The notes beneath the pieces were generated by a model. That model made no database searches. It saw nothing but the letters and a program-made list of their open reading frames with translations, and was not told where the DNA came from. DNA of 64,000 nt from Nyssa sinensis (Eukaryota; Streptophyta; Magnoliopsida; Cornales; Nyssaceae). Shown one piece after another: positions 12,187-24,647 of the stretch (positions are counted from its first letter, which is position 1; each line of letters opens with the position of its first letter). The stretch covers positions 7,683,589 to 7,747,588 of the forward strand of contig CM018048.1 in NCBI GenBank assembly GCA_008638375.1, read 5' to 3'. Position numbers and translations under genes: made by a program.

Positions 12187-15100
12187 TGTCACGCCCCGAA
12201 TTCCAACGAACCCGAGGCGCGAGTAACGAGACAAAAGAAAATAAAATAATAAAGAAATAAAGACAATTAAGGACAACCACACACATTCCATACACCGTTC
12301 TGTTACATTACATAGGGTCTGGTCCATTCGTTCACGACATATACAAAATAAAAGTAGTCTCGGGCTTATGCCCTTATACAACATTACATGCGCCTCTCGG
12401 GCCAAACAAAATCCATAATCAAATCCTCTCTACATGTCGCCAGCTGGAGCGTCATCTGAAATGTTGTCCCACGAATGGGTCAGCTCAACTGCTGGTACAA
12501 TATAATGTTAATGCAAGAAACAAAATTAAGGGCGTGGCATGTGCAAGTGTACAGTTATTTCTATATGGCATTCAATATCATCATGGCAGTATATGAACAG
12601 TATGCAGTATATGAACAAGATGCGTGACACACCCATGTAACTCTATGCCCACCCATGTCTCGCTTCACGGATCTTCCCCGATGGCATGCAAGTACCATGT
12701 ATGTCTCGCTTCACAGTCCAGAATCCGTCAGGCTTGCGAGTACCTAATGGCCGATTTTGGGTTTTTCACCACAAGATCTGCACCCTCATAATGCACAGCA
12801 TCACGTGCTCAACTCACGCCATGCACAAGGAACCACACTATGCCAATATGCTCTGATTCATTCATGTCGCAATGTAATCTCAATGATGCTTTCAATCACA
12901 TATTTCATAGTCTCAACAGTTCTCAAAGAATATAACCCATACACACTATACTAACACATGCGATATACACATAGTCATAATTCATATTATCACCCAAATT
13001 ACAGCAAAATAGCATGAAGCACATAAGCATGTGAACAATCAAGCAAACATAAGCATCAAGTCAGCAGAGCAAGTATTCCTAAACTCAATTCTATTTCTTA
13101 CTTAGCACAATATATCGTACCTGATAATCGACCTCAACCCGGGAAAGTGTACTCGTAGTATAGTAGGATCACTGTGAGAATACCGAAGGTCAGATCACCT
13201 TCTCCTTGCCTTTTCGTGTCCCTAAAATCATAACATGTGACTCAGTTCATTTGTTTCCTAAATGATGCTATTCAACAAATTTTATGTCTTTACTTTATAA
13301 GTTTCTATCTTGCTAAATTAAACTCTACTATTGAGTCCGGAATGTCGAAGAAAATAAGTTTAGGTTTTCGTAGAATTCAATTCGGACATCTGGGTTCAAA
13401 AGGGCAAAACAGTCATTTTGCACTCTTCACGAGTTCTTACATTTCGAGACCTCTTTTCACAAATCGGACTCCACGGTTGAGTCCGGAATGCTCGAGATAA
13501 TAAAGTTTCACTATTTGTTTACTTAATTCAGAGTTCGTTTGACTGTGTTTCAATTCAGGGACATTTTGGTAATTTTAAAGGTTACTACGGGTCCTTTATT
13601 TTTTGGGACCCCGTCTCGTAAAATGGACCTCACCATTGGCCTCAGAATGGTCGAGATAGTCAAAATACACTAATGACTTGTCCCATTTGGACCCCGGGTT
13701 ATTTTAGAATATTTAAATAATTAAATTAATTAAATTAACTAATTAATTAATTAATTTTATTAATATTTTATTCTGGTGGGTCAAATTGTAATAAGTAATA
13801 GTTGGGGGGTCAGTTTGTAAATTCTGAAAGTTCTGGGTCAAAGTTAATTTCCAAAAGTCTAGGGGTTAATTTGTAAATTCCATTTCTCCTATTCTCAATT
13901 CGGTTACCCAAACAGGGATTAGTCCAGAACAGGGATAGGATATCCCTGTTCCTGTTTCAATTCCAATTTTCAATTTCTTACACCCGTAGCCAAACATCCC
14001 ATTTCATCTTTTAATTTAAAACAACAGGGCGACACGTGGCAGGGGCGGAACGCCCAAGCCCGACCCGAACCCGAACCGGACCCAGACCCGGACCCGAACA
14101 CGAACACCCTCTTCTTCCCCGTTTTTCCGGCGAGACACCAGTAGGGTTCCGGCGCCGGCGACATTTTTCCGGTGACTTTTTCATGGTTTCTGAATGTGGT
14201 TCTCTTCGATTTTTCTCGAGGGTTTCATATATATGCTCGGTTTTGGATTTAGATCATCGGATTACCACGAATAAGGGTTCAAAGATCTCGGTCAACTCTC
14301 CGGCCGACCCTTCGTTTTCATTTTCGTGACTGTTTGGTCATGGTTCAACCTTCATTTTTATCCTAATGGTTTTTTGCACTATAGAGGAGCAATCTCTCAT
14401 TCCCAAAACCAAGTTTTAAACCAATATTTTTCCAACCACCCGATTATCCAACCCACCTGCAACTCACCTTTTCTATCTCATTTCCTAACCATTTTAAGTA
14501 ATTTCTTTTGCAAAATAATCCACATTTCATACACTATAAGAATCAAGAATCAAATCTATATAACATGCTAAGAAACAAAAAAAATCAGAATGGAGTCATT
14601 CACGGTTTTCTGGGTTTCTCTCTCTAGCCGTGCACCTCCTTCACCTTCTGGTTCCAAGCTTGATTCAAGCTCCAAAATCTCTTCTCCCTTCCAGAACTCT
14701 CTCTCTCTTTTGCTCTCTATTTCTCTTTTCTTTCTTCCCTCCCAACCGAGACCAAGATATACACTCACACATCAACTCCCTCACATCTCCCACTGCCAGC
14801 CCCTTTTCTTGACCTTCTCCCCTCCGTTCAGTCTTCCTTTTTTCTCTACAAGGCAGCTTTGCATTTAATGCAAAGCTGCCCTATATATATCACTCATTAC
14901 ACACACACTCTAGACACACACTTACACGACACCACACACACACATGGTCTGTTGCACACACACAGTGCACACATGCACTGCTATATATATACATACACAT
15001 ATTCATATACATGTACATACATTATTCTACACATATACACATACATATAATATCCCACACATATACATACTATATATACATAACACACACATCATCCATT

Positions 15101-15224
15101 CATTTAATATACACATTTTTAATAATAATAATAATATTAATGATAACAATAACAAATAATAATAATAATAATAATAATAACCAACAAAATTATATATAAA
15201 AAAAAAAAATTTAGGGTTATTACA
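12187..15224 (-). mobile_element. Solo LTR copy B (3038 bp)
   Basis: The plus strand begins TGTCACGCCCCGAATTCC and ends GGGTTATTACA. In sense orientation (minus strand) it starts TGTAATAACCC, followed by poly-A/T and AAT repeats, and ends GGGGCGTGACA, an LTR-like TG...CA unit. The flanks are TTGCA (12182-12186) and TTGTA (15225-15229), a 5-bp target duplication with one mismatch. No pol or gag is present, and the two ends are not direct repeats of each other, so this is an LTR and not a small complete element. In sense orientation a TATATATA box precedes a 29-nt palindrome (14852-14880). The GC-rich GACCCG-repeat block near 14040-14100 gives spurious Gly-Ser ORFs. Confidence 0.8.
14852..14880 (-). 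promoter_or_regulatory. Palindrome downstream of LTR TATA box (copy B)
   Basis: The 29-nt sequence GGCAGCTTTGCAT-TTA-ATGCAAAGCTGCC is self-complementary apart from its centre. In LTR sense orientation it lies directly 3' of TATATATA, near the expected transcription start. Copy C carries the same palindrome at 23690-23716. It could form a 5'-end RNA hairpin; this is inference. Confidence 0.5.
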
Positions 15225-16112
15225 TTGTAGCAGTAAGGGTTGTTGATGATGGTGTTGGCCGTTTGATCGTGGCAGCCCGGGAAGGGGGAGGGGTGGCAAC
15301 GAGGACCTTCCAAAATAGTGGTAGTGGAATCAAGTTTGGTGGTTATGTGGATGTCAAGGTTTGGGCGAGGTGCAGATAAGAAGTGCGGGGAGTTTGAAAA
15401 AGTAATTATAGATTAAATAAAGTGATAAATCAAATTTAAGGATATTTTTATCATTTTTTTTAGATAATAACACATCAAAAATAAATTTGAATATAGAATA
15501 CAAAATACAAAATACAAAATAACTAAGTGTCGTAAACTTTAAAAGTGGAGTGCACCAGAATGCTTGGCAAAATAGGCGGGTTGGGCAGATTGAAAATGAG
15601 CCGGGTCAAAATGGATTAAATTCATATTTGACCCGTAATTAAATGGGTCAAATAGGGTCAGGTCAACCGGAATCTAACCCGTTATTTTTTTTTCACTTTA
15701 ATAGAAGAAACATTATTTTTAAATAATCACAATAACTATTTTTCTTTGTATCTCTTGAAAATCCAACAAAACATCATTGCTAAAAGAAAGTCAAAAATAT
15801 AATTAAAAAATTAGCGGGTTGGTTCAGTTTCAGTTTAAAATTTGAGTAAACCGAACCAACCCAAGAACCGAACTCTCACTATTTTTTTAAAAAAAATTAA
15901 TATGTATATATATATATATATGAGTATTATATTGTACATATGCATACTGAAATGGGGTGAACAAGTCCGAACTTAAAAAAAAAAATATACTGGCAACAGG
16001 AGATGATATATAAACTAAAGAAGAAAACAAAGTAGTAGAAAGTAGAAGAAGCAAAGATCAGAAATTGGAAGAAAGTAGGAGCTTGTTGTGTGTAGAACTT
16101 AAGGCTGTTGCG

Positions 16113-16148
<36 letters not shown>

Positions 16149-17020
16149 TGAGACTTATAATTAACAACAAATTATATATTTATATATATTGAACAGATAT
16201 ATAGGCTGAGACTTATAATTAACATCAAATTCTATATTTATATTTATTGAACAGCAAAGAGAAATATATATTGATGAAATCAGTACAAGACTTTATATAT
16301 AGGCTATGAATTACTTATTAGTTGTCATGATTATATTGTATATGTTTTACTATTTTGTTCTTTTTTAAATGGAGATATATATATATATATATATTCTTTT
16401 TATATATATATATGTATTCTTATATATATATATATAAATGGAGATATATATATATATTCTTATATTATTTTGTTATTTTTTTATTGTCAACCCGTTAAAT
16501 ATCTATATTCAACTCGTATTAACCCGCTAAATTGACGAGTTTTTTATTATTCAACTCGTTTATGATTCGCTAACTAAATGAGTTATCTATATTCATTAAT
16601 TAATGGGCAGATTAGGATGAATTTAGATAACATTTGTTACATCTATGCACCAGTATAACAATTAATTACATATTTAAAAGACATAACCCAAGAAAAAAAA
16701 AATGAAGGTGGACGTGGACCACAAGCTTGTTTGATAGGTTGGGTGGCCAGATCAGTAGGAGAGAACATATTCATGGTGTGTGATAGAGAAGGAAAAGGGG
16801 CAGAAAAGGGCGAAAGAAAAAATGATGTTTCGCTGTAAGATCCAATGCGCATCTTAGCTCCGATTCAGCTCCATTTTTTTTATTACTCTAAGTGGAATCC
16901 GCTTAATAGCCTGAACGTTGGAATTTACTAAAACCTACGATTCAGGCGACATCGGCGTGCACATGTCATCCTTAAAAAAAAAATTAGAAATTACAGGTCA
17001 TACTGTTACATCGATCCTAA
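15225..17020. other. AT-rich intergenic stretch with microsatellites
   Basis: 15227-15379 is a 50-codon open stretch (VAVRVVDDGVGRLIVAAREG...) of unknown origin directly after copy B. The remainder is non-coding: GGGTCAAA-type repeats near 15600-15680, (TA)n runs at about 16114-16145 and 16373-16450, and a two-copy tandem duplication at 16141-16254. The right end is the presumed 3' untranslated region of the minus-strand gene remnant that starts at 17021. Confidence 0.5.
16141..16254. repeat. Tandem duplication, 2 x ~57 bp
   Basis: Two adjacent copies share AGACTGAGACTTATAATTAA / AGGCTGAGACTTATAATTAA and end TTGAACAG. They occupy 16141-16196 and 16197-16254, immediately after a (TA)n run that may have promoted the slippage. 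Confidence 0.7.
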
Positions 17021-17489
17021 TTAATTCATATTACTTGTCTGCTTCTCTTCGGTTGCTTCTTTACCTACCTCATTGGCTTCATCTTTTACTGGTTCCATTA
17101 TTGATTCCGCCTCTTCTTCCACTTCCTGAACCTGCATTTTCATTTCAAAATTTCACATTATTTACTCCCTACATATATATATATATATATATATATAGTT
17201 TATGATTTGCATAGCAGTGTCACATGAACAAGCTAGCATTTGGTGTCTGTACTTTTCCAATGTTTTTGTATTTTTGTAAAACAAGTTGAGATTACTTATA
17301 TTGACCGTAACCTAAACAAAAGACTTTAAAGAAAAAGCATTGATCTGACGAGCTCAATGCTGTAATATACACAATAAATAAAAGGTACTAGGTAAAACCT
17401 TTTCGATGAATCCATAACTAAATGAGCCGCCTTAGCTGTTCCTTCGGCCACTTGTTCAACAAAATCAATCACTGCTTTTAGTTTTCCGC
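17021..17489 (-). pseudogene. 3' exons of a small host gene (acidic helical protein), frameshifted
   Basis: Two minus-strand exons are visible. The first (17489-17399) has a good acceptor (CCCGCAG) and donor (AAAAG/GTTTTA) and reads GKLKAVIDFVEQVAEGTAKA followed by AHLVMD. The second (17131-17021) has acceptor AAAATGCAG, reads VQEVEEEAESIMEPVKDEAN and ends in TAA at 17021-17023. The repeated helical pattern and Lys/Glu richness recall a plant family of short secreted or plastid proteins; I cannot name it. The first exon's last codons read MDSSKR, and the next exon is then out of frame. One missing base near 17405-17415 would explain this, so the copy is probably dead. The likely 5' exon is at 24494-24579, beyond solo LTR C, which would have inserted into this gene. 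Confidence 0.6.
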
Positions 17490-18035
17490 CTGCGGGATGT
17501 TTATCAGCAATGAATTAAACACAGTATTTACTAATTCAAACAAAAGAAAATTTATTAAACTTAAAATTGTATTTTATTAATAATAATTTGAATAATAAAA
17601 ATTTAATACATTATATTTATAAAATTAAAGAATACTAATCTGAATAAAACTACTAATTTTTTCACTAATTCAATTATGAAACTACCAATTCCTTACCAAA
17701 AAAATTACTCAAAATAGTTAGCGCAAAATTAGAAACTAAAATATCCTAAAAAAAAATTAAAAATTGGATCAATTTATTTTTAGAAACCCACACATTGCCC
17801 AGCTCCACTTTTCATTCTTTTTATTTAATAATGTTTTGAAATCCTAACAAGTGGTCCAAGCTTGGAAGTGTGTGTGGGTGATTTCATAACATTCTTGGTA
17901 TAAAGGTGACATGGAAAGATCCTTTCTTTTAACTTTGGCATCAAATGTAAGTTGCAAGTACTTGTGAATTACAGTGCATTTAAGATTTTTTTTTTTCTTG
18001 TTCCAAACAGACCCTTAAAAATCATTCTCATCATT
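17490..18035. other. AT-rich presumed intron of the interrupted minus-strand gene
   Basis: No coding sequence is seen. If the exons at 17.0-17.5 kb and 24.5 kb belong together, this and 24061-24493 form the original intron region, about 1 kb long without the LTR insertion. TCATT at 18031-18035 is the left target duplication of copy C. Confidence 0.4.
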
Positions 18036-19061
18036 TGTCACGCCCCGAATTCCAGCGAACCCGAGGCGCGAGTAACGAGACAAAAGAAATAAAATAATAA
18101 AGGAATAAAAGATAATTAATGACAATCACATACATTCTACATACTGTTCTGATAAATACATAAGGTCTGGTCCATTTCTTCACCACATACAAAATAAAAT
18201 ACAGTCGCGGGCTTATGCCCTTACACATTATCAAAAGCGCCCCTTGGGCCTAACATAGTCCCTAATCAGTTCATCTCCACGTCTCGTACAGCTGGGACAT
18301 CATCTGAAATGTTTGCCCCACTAAAGGGGTCAGCTCAACATGCTGGTACAATATAATGCTAATGCAAGAAACAGAACTAAGGTCGTGGCATGTGCAAGTG
18401 TACAGTTATTTCTATATGGCATTCAATATCATGATGGCGGCATATAAACAACATGCAGTATATGAGCTGTATGCGTGACACACCCATGCAACTCTATGCC
18501 ACCCATGTCTCATGATACGGTCATTCTCCGCTGGCATGAGTACCGCCGCGTATGTCTCGCTTCACGGTCCGGAATCCGTCAGGCAGGCAAGTACCTATTG
18601 GCCGATTTTGGGTTTTTCACCACAGGATCTGCACCCTCATAATGCAAAGCACCAAGTGCTTACCCACGCCATGTCCAAAGAATCACACTATGCCAATATG
18701 CTCTGATTTCATCACGTCATAATGTAATCTCAATGATGCATCTCATTCGTACATAAAGCATGCCCTCAAGTACACAATTCATAATATCAACAGTTCTTCA
18801 AAGCATATAATTCACACACCACACTAACACATGCTGTAACAACCTGAAAAAAAAAATTTTTTTTTTTAAGTAAATAAAAATTTCAAGTTGTTATTATTAT
18901 TTTTATTATTATTATTATTATGATTATTATTATTATTATTAAATTTTAATGTGTGTGGGATGCAATGTGTGTATTGTATGTGTGTGACTATGTGTATGGT
19001 TTATGTGCATGTATGTATAATATAAATATAATTAAAAAATCTGAATTTGAGAATATGTGTA

Positions 19062-19100
<39 letters not shown>

Positions 19101-22100
19101 GTGCACAGTGTGTGTGTGCCGTGTGTGTGTGTGTGTTGAGTGTTGCACACTCAAGAGAGCATGCTTGAGGTGGAGTATGGCAGTGGGTGTGTAAGGGGTT
19201 AGGTGAGTGCATGAGTGAGGTCTGTGTATATGTGTGTGGTGAGGACTGAGAGAGGGACAGACCTGTCGTGTGAATTGGAAGAGAGAGAGAGAGAGAGAGA
19301 GAAATATAGAGAGAGAAAGTGAAGATTGTGAAGTGAAGAAAGGAGAAAGGGAGAGGGGGCTGTGCAAGAAGGGTCGTGTACATTGGAGGAGTCCAAGGTG
19401 CTTGAATTAGAGGTGAAGCAGAAAAGAGAAGGAGAGGGAAACAAAGGTAAACAATGAAACCCAATTTCTTTCTCTCTCTAGAAAATCTCCCTTATGCATA
19501 TTCGGTTTTGTGATGTATTAATTAGATTCAATTCTTAAACCTTGTAGCATGTAGAAAATGGAAATGAATGCAAAAGAAACCAACCAAAATGCGTGAGAAA
19601 TGAGAGAGAAAGAGGGAATAGCAGGTCACGGCCATGGGGGAGAAATCTAGGTCTTTCATCACGATTGGGAGGTTCAAAATGGTATTAAAACGTTCCAAAA
19701 ATGTTTTAGGATGATTTGGAATTGAAAGAGGCTTCGAAAACACCAAGAAAATCAAGTTTGAAAACTTGATTTTCTGCAAATTCCGGCCACCGGCGCCAGA
19801 GAAGGCGACCGGAGCTTCGCCGGAAAAATGGGGGGAAGAGGGGACTGTTCCGGGTCTGGGTCAGGTCGGTTCGGGTCGGGTCGGGTCGGGCTTGGGCTGG
19901 TCCGTCCCTGCCACGTGTCGTGCTGAGGTTTTAAATTAAAAACCTAATTGGGGCTGTTTGGCAACTGGGTTAAGAAATTGAAATTGAAATTGGATTGGGA
20001 ATGGGGATATCCTATCCCAGTTTTAACCTTGTTCACTGTTTGGTTATCCGAATATGGGATAAGGGTTTTCAAATTACAAAATTGCCCCTGAGCTTTCTGA
20101 AAATTACCATTCTGTCTTGTACTTTTTCAATAATTCTGATTTGACCCCTCAAATTTCAGAAATTACACTTTAACCCCTAACCTTTGGAGAAATTACACTT
20201 TGACCCACCAGAATTAAATATTAATAAAATATTAATTAAATTAATTAATTAATTTAATTAATTAAATATTCAAAAATATCTCGGAGTCCAAATGGGACAA
20301 GTCATTAGTGTATTTTGACTATTTCGGCCATTCTAAGAGCAATGGTGAGGTCCGTTTTTCGAGACGGAGTCCCGAAAAAAAATAAAAGACACGTAGCAAC
20401 ACATAAAATTACCAAAATACCCCTGAATTGAAGTACAGTCAAATGAACTCCGAATTAGGTAAACAAATAGTGAAACTTTATTATCTCGAGCATTCCGAGC
20501 TCAACCGTAGAGTCCGATTTGTGAAAAGAGGTCACGAAATGTAAGGACCCGTGTAAAGTACAAAATGACTGTTTTGCCCTTTTTAACCCAGGGCCCGAAT
20601 TGAATTCTACGAAAGCCTAAACTTATTTTCTTCAACGTCCCGGATTCAATAGTAGAGTTTAATTTAGCAAAGTAGAAGCTTATAAGATAAAGACGTAAAA
20701 TTTGATGAATAGCATAATTCAAGTGGCAATCAAACTGAGTTTCATGTTATGAATTTTAGGGACACGGAAAGGCAAAGAGAAGGTGACCTGACCTTCGGTG
20801 TTCTTACGGTGGTTTCACTTTACTACGAGTATACTTTTCCGGTTTGAGATCGATTACCAGGTACGATATATTGTGCTAAGTAAGAAATAGAACTGAGATT
20901 AGGAATACTTGCTTTGCTGCCTTGATTGTTCCCATGTTTGCTTGAGCGTTCACATGCTTATGTGCTTCATGCTATCTTGGGTGATGATTATGTGTATATC
21001 GCATGCGTTAGTGTAGTGTATGAATTATATGTCTGGAAAATTGTTGATATTATGAAATATGTACTTGAAAGCATGCTTTATGTATGAATGAGATACATCA
21101 TCGAGATTACATTATGACATGATGAAATCAGAGCATATTGGCATAGTGTGATTCCTTGGACATGGCGTGGGTAAGCACGTGGTGCTTTGCATTATGAGGG
21201 TGCAGATCTTGTGGTGAAAAACCCAAAATCGGCCAATAGGTACTTGCATGCCTGACGGGTTCCGGACCGTGAAGCGAGACATACAAGGTACTCATGCCGA
21301 CGGGGAAGGACCGTATCATGAGATATGGGTGGGCATGGAGTTGCATGGGTGTGTCACGCATACTGCTTATACACTATATATTGTTCATGTACTGTCATCA
21401 TGATATCGCATGCCATATAGAAATAACTGTACACTTGCACATGCCACGACCTTAGTTTTATTTCTTGCATTAGCATTATATTGTACCAGCATGTTGAGCT
21501 GACCCCTTTAGTGGGGCAAACATTTCAGATGATGTCCTAGCTGTACGAGACATAGAGACGGTTTGATTGGGGATTATGTTGGGTCCAAGGGGCGCTTTTG
21601 ATATTATGTAAGGGCATAAGCCCGATGACTGTATTTTATTTTACATATCGTGAACAAGTGGACTAGACCCTATATATGTATCAGAACAGTGTACGGAATG
21701 TATGAGAATGTCATTATTATATTTTATTTCTTTATTATTTTATTTCTTTTTGTCTCGTTACTCGCGCCTCGGGTTCGCTGGAATTCGGGGCGTGACACAT
21801 GCGATATACCCATAATCATCACCCAACTTAACAAGATAGCACGTAGCACATAAGCATGTGAACACTCAAGCAAACATGTGAACAATCGATGCAGCAAAGC
21901 AAGTATTCCTATTCTCAATTCTATTTCTTACTTAGCACAATATATCGTACCTGATAATCGATCTCAACTCAAGAAGAGGTACTCGTAGTATGGTAGAATC
22001 ACGGTGAGAATACCGAATGTCAGATCACCTTTTCCTTGCCCCCTCGTGTCCCTAAAATCATAACAGGTGATTCAGTTCATTGTCATTCGAATTTATTCTA

Positions 22101-24060
22101 TTCGTCAAATTTTATGCCTTTAATTCATAAATTTCTATTTTTCTAAATTAGACTCTACCATTAAGTCCGGAACGTCGAAGAAAATAAGTCTAGGCTTTTG
22201 TAGAATTCAATTCGGACACCTGGGTTCAAAAGGGCAAAACGGTCATTTTACACTTTACACGGGTCCTTACATTTCGTGACCTCTTTTCACAAATCGGACT
22301 CCACGGTTGAGTCCGGAATGCTCGAGATAATAAAGTTTCACTATTTGTTTACTAAATTCGGAGTTCGTTTGACTGTACTTCAATTCAGGGGCATTTTGGT
22401 AATTTTATATGTTACTACGGGTCTTCTATTTTTTGGGACCCCGTCTCGTAAAACGGACCTCACCATTGGCCTCAGAATGGCCGAGATAGTCAAAATACAC
22501 TAATGACTTGTCCCATTTGGACTCCGGATTATTTTAGAATATTTAATTAATTAATTAATTAATTAATTAATTAATTAATTAATTAATTTAATTAATATTT
22601 TATTAATATTTAATTTTGGTGGGTCTAACTGTAATTTCTCCAAAGTTCAGGGGTAAAAAGGTAATTTTCGAAAGTTTAGGACAGAATGGTAATTTTCAGA
22701 AAGTTCAGGGGCAATTTCGTAATTTGCAAAACCCTATTCTATATTTGGATAACCAAACAGGGGGTAGGGTTAAAACTGGGATAGGATATCCCTGTCTCCA
22801 ATTCAATTTTCAATTTCAATTTATTAAACATGCAACCAAACAGACCCATTTGGGTTTTTAATTTAAAACAGGGAAGCGACACGTGGCAGGGGCGGTTCTG
22901 CCCCGCCCGAACCGGACCCGACCCGGGTGGCCTCCCTTCTTCCCCGTTTTTCCGGCGACGAACCAGTAGGGTTCCGGCGCCTTCTCCGGCGCCGGCGACC
23001 GATCTCCGGCGACTTTTTAGGGTTTTTAAAATGCAGTTTCCTAGGGTTTTGTGTGTAGATTCCATATTCATCCTCCATTTCCCTCAAAGTCTTCTCATCC
23101 TCCACGAAATAGAAGGTCTAACAGCTCCGGCCGGTTTTCCGGCGAGCTGATTTTTCTTAATTTCATGCTCGGTCTTGACTGTTTTTCATTCTTTCTTTTT
23201 CTATTTTCTTTCTGCACCTCGTAGGATCATTTTAGGACCATTTAAACTAGGTTCTATGCATAAAATGTCAATGAACCCGAAATTATCCTTACACCTGCAA
23301 CTAGGGTTTTCTCACTGATTTCTCAACTATTTTAACTAGTTCTTTTTGCAATGTTTTTCATTTTTCATGCTCTTTAAAACCCTACACTTAAAATCAAATA
23401 AAAGCTCTTAAATCTTAAAAACAGGATGAGACCCACTTACCTTAAATTCCTGTTTTTCTCTTTGGGGTCGCTTCCTCTCACTTCTGTTCCTCTTCAATCC
23501 ACTCTCAGTCTCTCCCCTCTTCCATTCTCTCCTTCTGTTTTCTTTTCTAACTCATCACTCACGTCCGTAGGTATGCACAAAGCACAACCGACCCTTTTCT
23601 CTCTCTTCTCTTTCTCTCTCTATTCCCCTCCACTTGCAGCCTTCCTTGACTTCTCTCCCTTCTGCTCAGCCTCTTGCTTCTCCCCAAATGCAGCTTTGCA
23701 TTTAATGCAAAGCTGCCTATACACCTATATATATATATATCAATCATCATATACTAGACACACACACTAAACACACACACACCTAGCTGCCACCTCACAC
23801 ACATTTAGTTGGTCACACACACACACACACTGCTATATAACACATACATACACATATCTATTGTTTTTACATGCACATACATTACACTACACATATATAC
23901 ATACATACTACACATACACCATGCATATATATAATCCATGCCTCAAAAAAAAAACTTAACAATAATAATGATAATAATAAATAAAATAAATAAATAAATA
24001 AAATATTTAATAACCAAAGAAAATTTTATATTTAAAAAAAAAATTTTCCGAGTTATTACA
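18036..24060 (-). mobile_element. Solo LTR copy C, split by copy D
   Basis: The plus strand begins TGTCACGCCCCGAATTCC and ends CCGAGTTATTACA. It is flanked by a perfect 5-bp target duplication, TCATT (18031-18035 and 24061-24065). Removing copy D and its duplicated CATGC leaves 3057 bp, close to copy B. The left piece is 18036-18834 and the right piece 21803-24060; rejoined they run on exactly as copy B does around 12955 (ACACATGCGATATAC). No internal retrotransposon domain is left, as expected after LTR-LTR recombination. A palindrome identical in core to copy B's is at 23690-23716. It sits within or beside a small host gene. Confidence 0.85.
18835..21797 (+). mobile_element. Solo LTR copy D (2963 bp), nested in copy C
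   Basis: It begins TGTAACAACCTG, then poly-A/T and ATT repeats, and ends GAATTCGGGGCGTGACA. It is flanked by a perfect target duplication, CATGC (18830-18834 and 21798-21802). The TG...CA ends and 5-bp duplication are integrase signatures of LTR elements. It lies in the opposite orientation to copy C, so the two form a near-palindromic nested pair. A (TA)n tract (about 19063-19095) and GA/GT-rich leader follow the start. Small Ser/Leu-rich ORFs on the minus strand at 18988-19464 are microsatellite artefacts. Confidence 0.88.
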
Positions 24061-24243
24061 TCATTCATTGAAGCAAGCGGTCCATTATTTAGCTACTCCA
24101 TCTACACTGACGACTTAGCAAAATCCTTCTTTCAGTAATCTGTCAGAACCTAATGACATGGGCCCTTTAGTCGTCTGACAGCTCCCACATTTGACCAACA
24201 AGCATTCTTGTTTTTGCTGTTCCAAATTATCGACAAATTATGT
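24061..24243. other. Possible short exon of the interrupted gene
   Basis: On the minus strand, after a CAG, the sequence TGTAGATGGAGTAGCTAAA reads VDGVAK in a phase compatible with the 24494-24579 exon. It is then cut by a stop and by the LTR C insertion point. This is weak evidence. The remainder shows nothing coding. Confidence 0.25.
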
Positions 24244-24444
24244 CATTAGATCATTACATTATGTTACTATACGTCATCTCACAAAAAAATAATTAAAATT
24301 AAAATTAAAAAAAAACTTTTTTATTCATAGAACAAAAAAAAATTACATTAGATCGTTACATTATGCTACTGTATGACGTCTTACAAAAAAATAATTAAAA
24401 TTAAAATTAAAAAAAAAATTTATTCATAGAACAAGAAAAAATTA
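24244..24444. repeat. Tandem duplication, 2 x ~100 bp
   Basis: Copies 24244-24345 and 24346-24444 both start CATTAGATC.TTACATTATG, share AAAAAAATAATTAAAATTAA and end with CATAGAACAA.AAAAAATTA. They differ by scattered substitutions and A-run length. Confidence 0.75.
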
Positions 24445-24493
24445 TTTTTTTCACAAAAGAACGTCATGCAATAACGTGATGTGTCAATCTCAC

Positions 24494-24579
24494 AGAATAA
24501 TTTCTCCAAATTGTAAACTTGGGATGGCAGAGCACAATAATAAGATCAGACACACAATTCCAGCAACACTGCTTGCCAT
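24494..24579 (-). CDS. Candidate first exon with signal peptide (5' part of interrupted gene)
   Basis: The minus-strand ATG at 24577-24579 opens MASSVAGIVCLILLLCSAIP, a convincing secretory signal peptide, followed by SLQFGEII. The frame meets TGA at 24490-24492 unless spliced at the GTGAG donor directly after 24494. A TATATAA box lies about 62 bases upstream, with a CT-rich leader (CTCTCTCTCTCACACACACA) between, typical of plant promoters. I infer that this exon belongs with the minus-strand exons at 17021-17489. The joining is not proven and at least one exon between them is missing or decayed. Confidence 0.5.
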
Positions 24580-24639
24580 TGTGTGTGTGTGAGAGAGAGA
24601 GTTGTTTGTTTGGGATGAGAAATAGGGAAGGGGTCCTAC

Positions 24640-24647
24640 TTATATAA
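24640..24647 (-). promoter_or_regulatory. TATA box of the candidate signal-peptide gene
   Basis: The minus strand reads CGTTATATAAGTAGG about 62 bases upstream of the ATG at 24579, with a pyrimidine-rich stretch between. Spacing and context fit a plant core promoter. Confidence 0.5.

Noticed and set aside
13970..14329. Gly-Ser repeat ORF and Arg/Pro-rich ORF
   Set aside because: They come from a GACCCG repeat block within solo LTR B and have no gene context.
14859..15299. His/Thr/Tyr-rich and Asn-rich ORFs
   Set aside because: Translations of CA, TA and AAT microsatellites in the LTR.
18988..19464. 158-codon minus-strand ORF rich in Leu, Ser and His
   Set aside because: Spans GT, GA and TA simple repeats at the start of solo LTR D; the matching region of copies B and C has similar but frame-shifted ORFs.
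12187..24060. Solo LTRs B and C as the two LTRs of one element
   Set aside because: They are in the same orientation, but each has its own target duplication, and the 2.8 kb between them holds host-like exons and no PBS, gag or pol.
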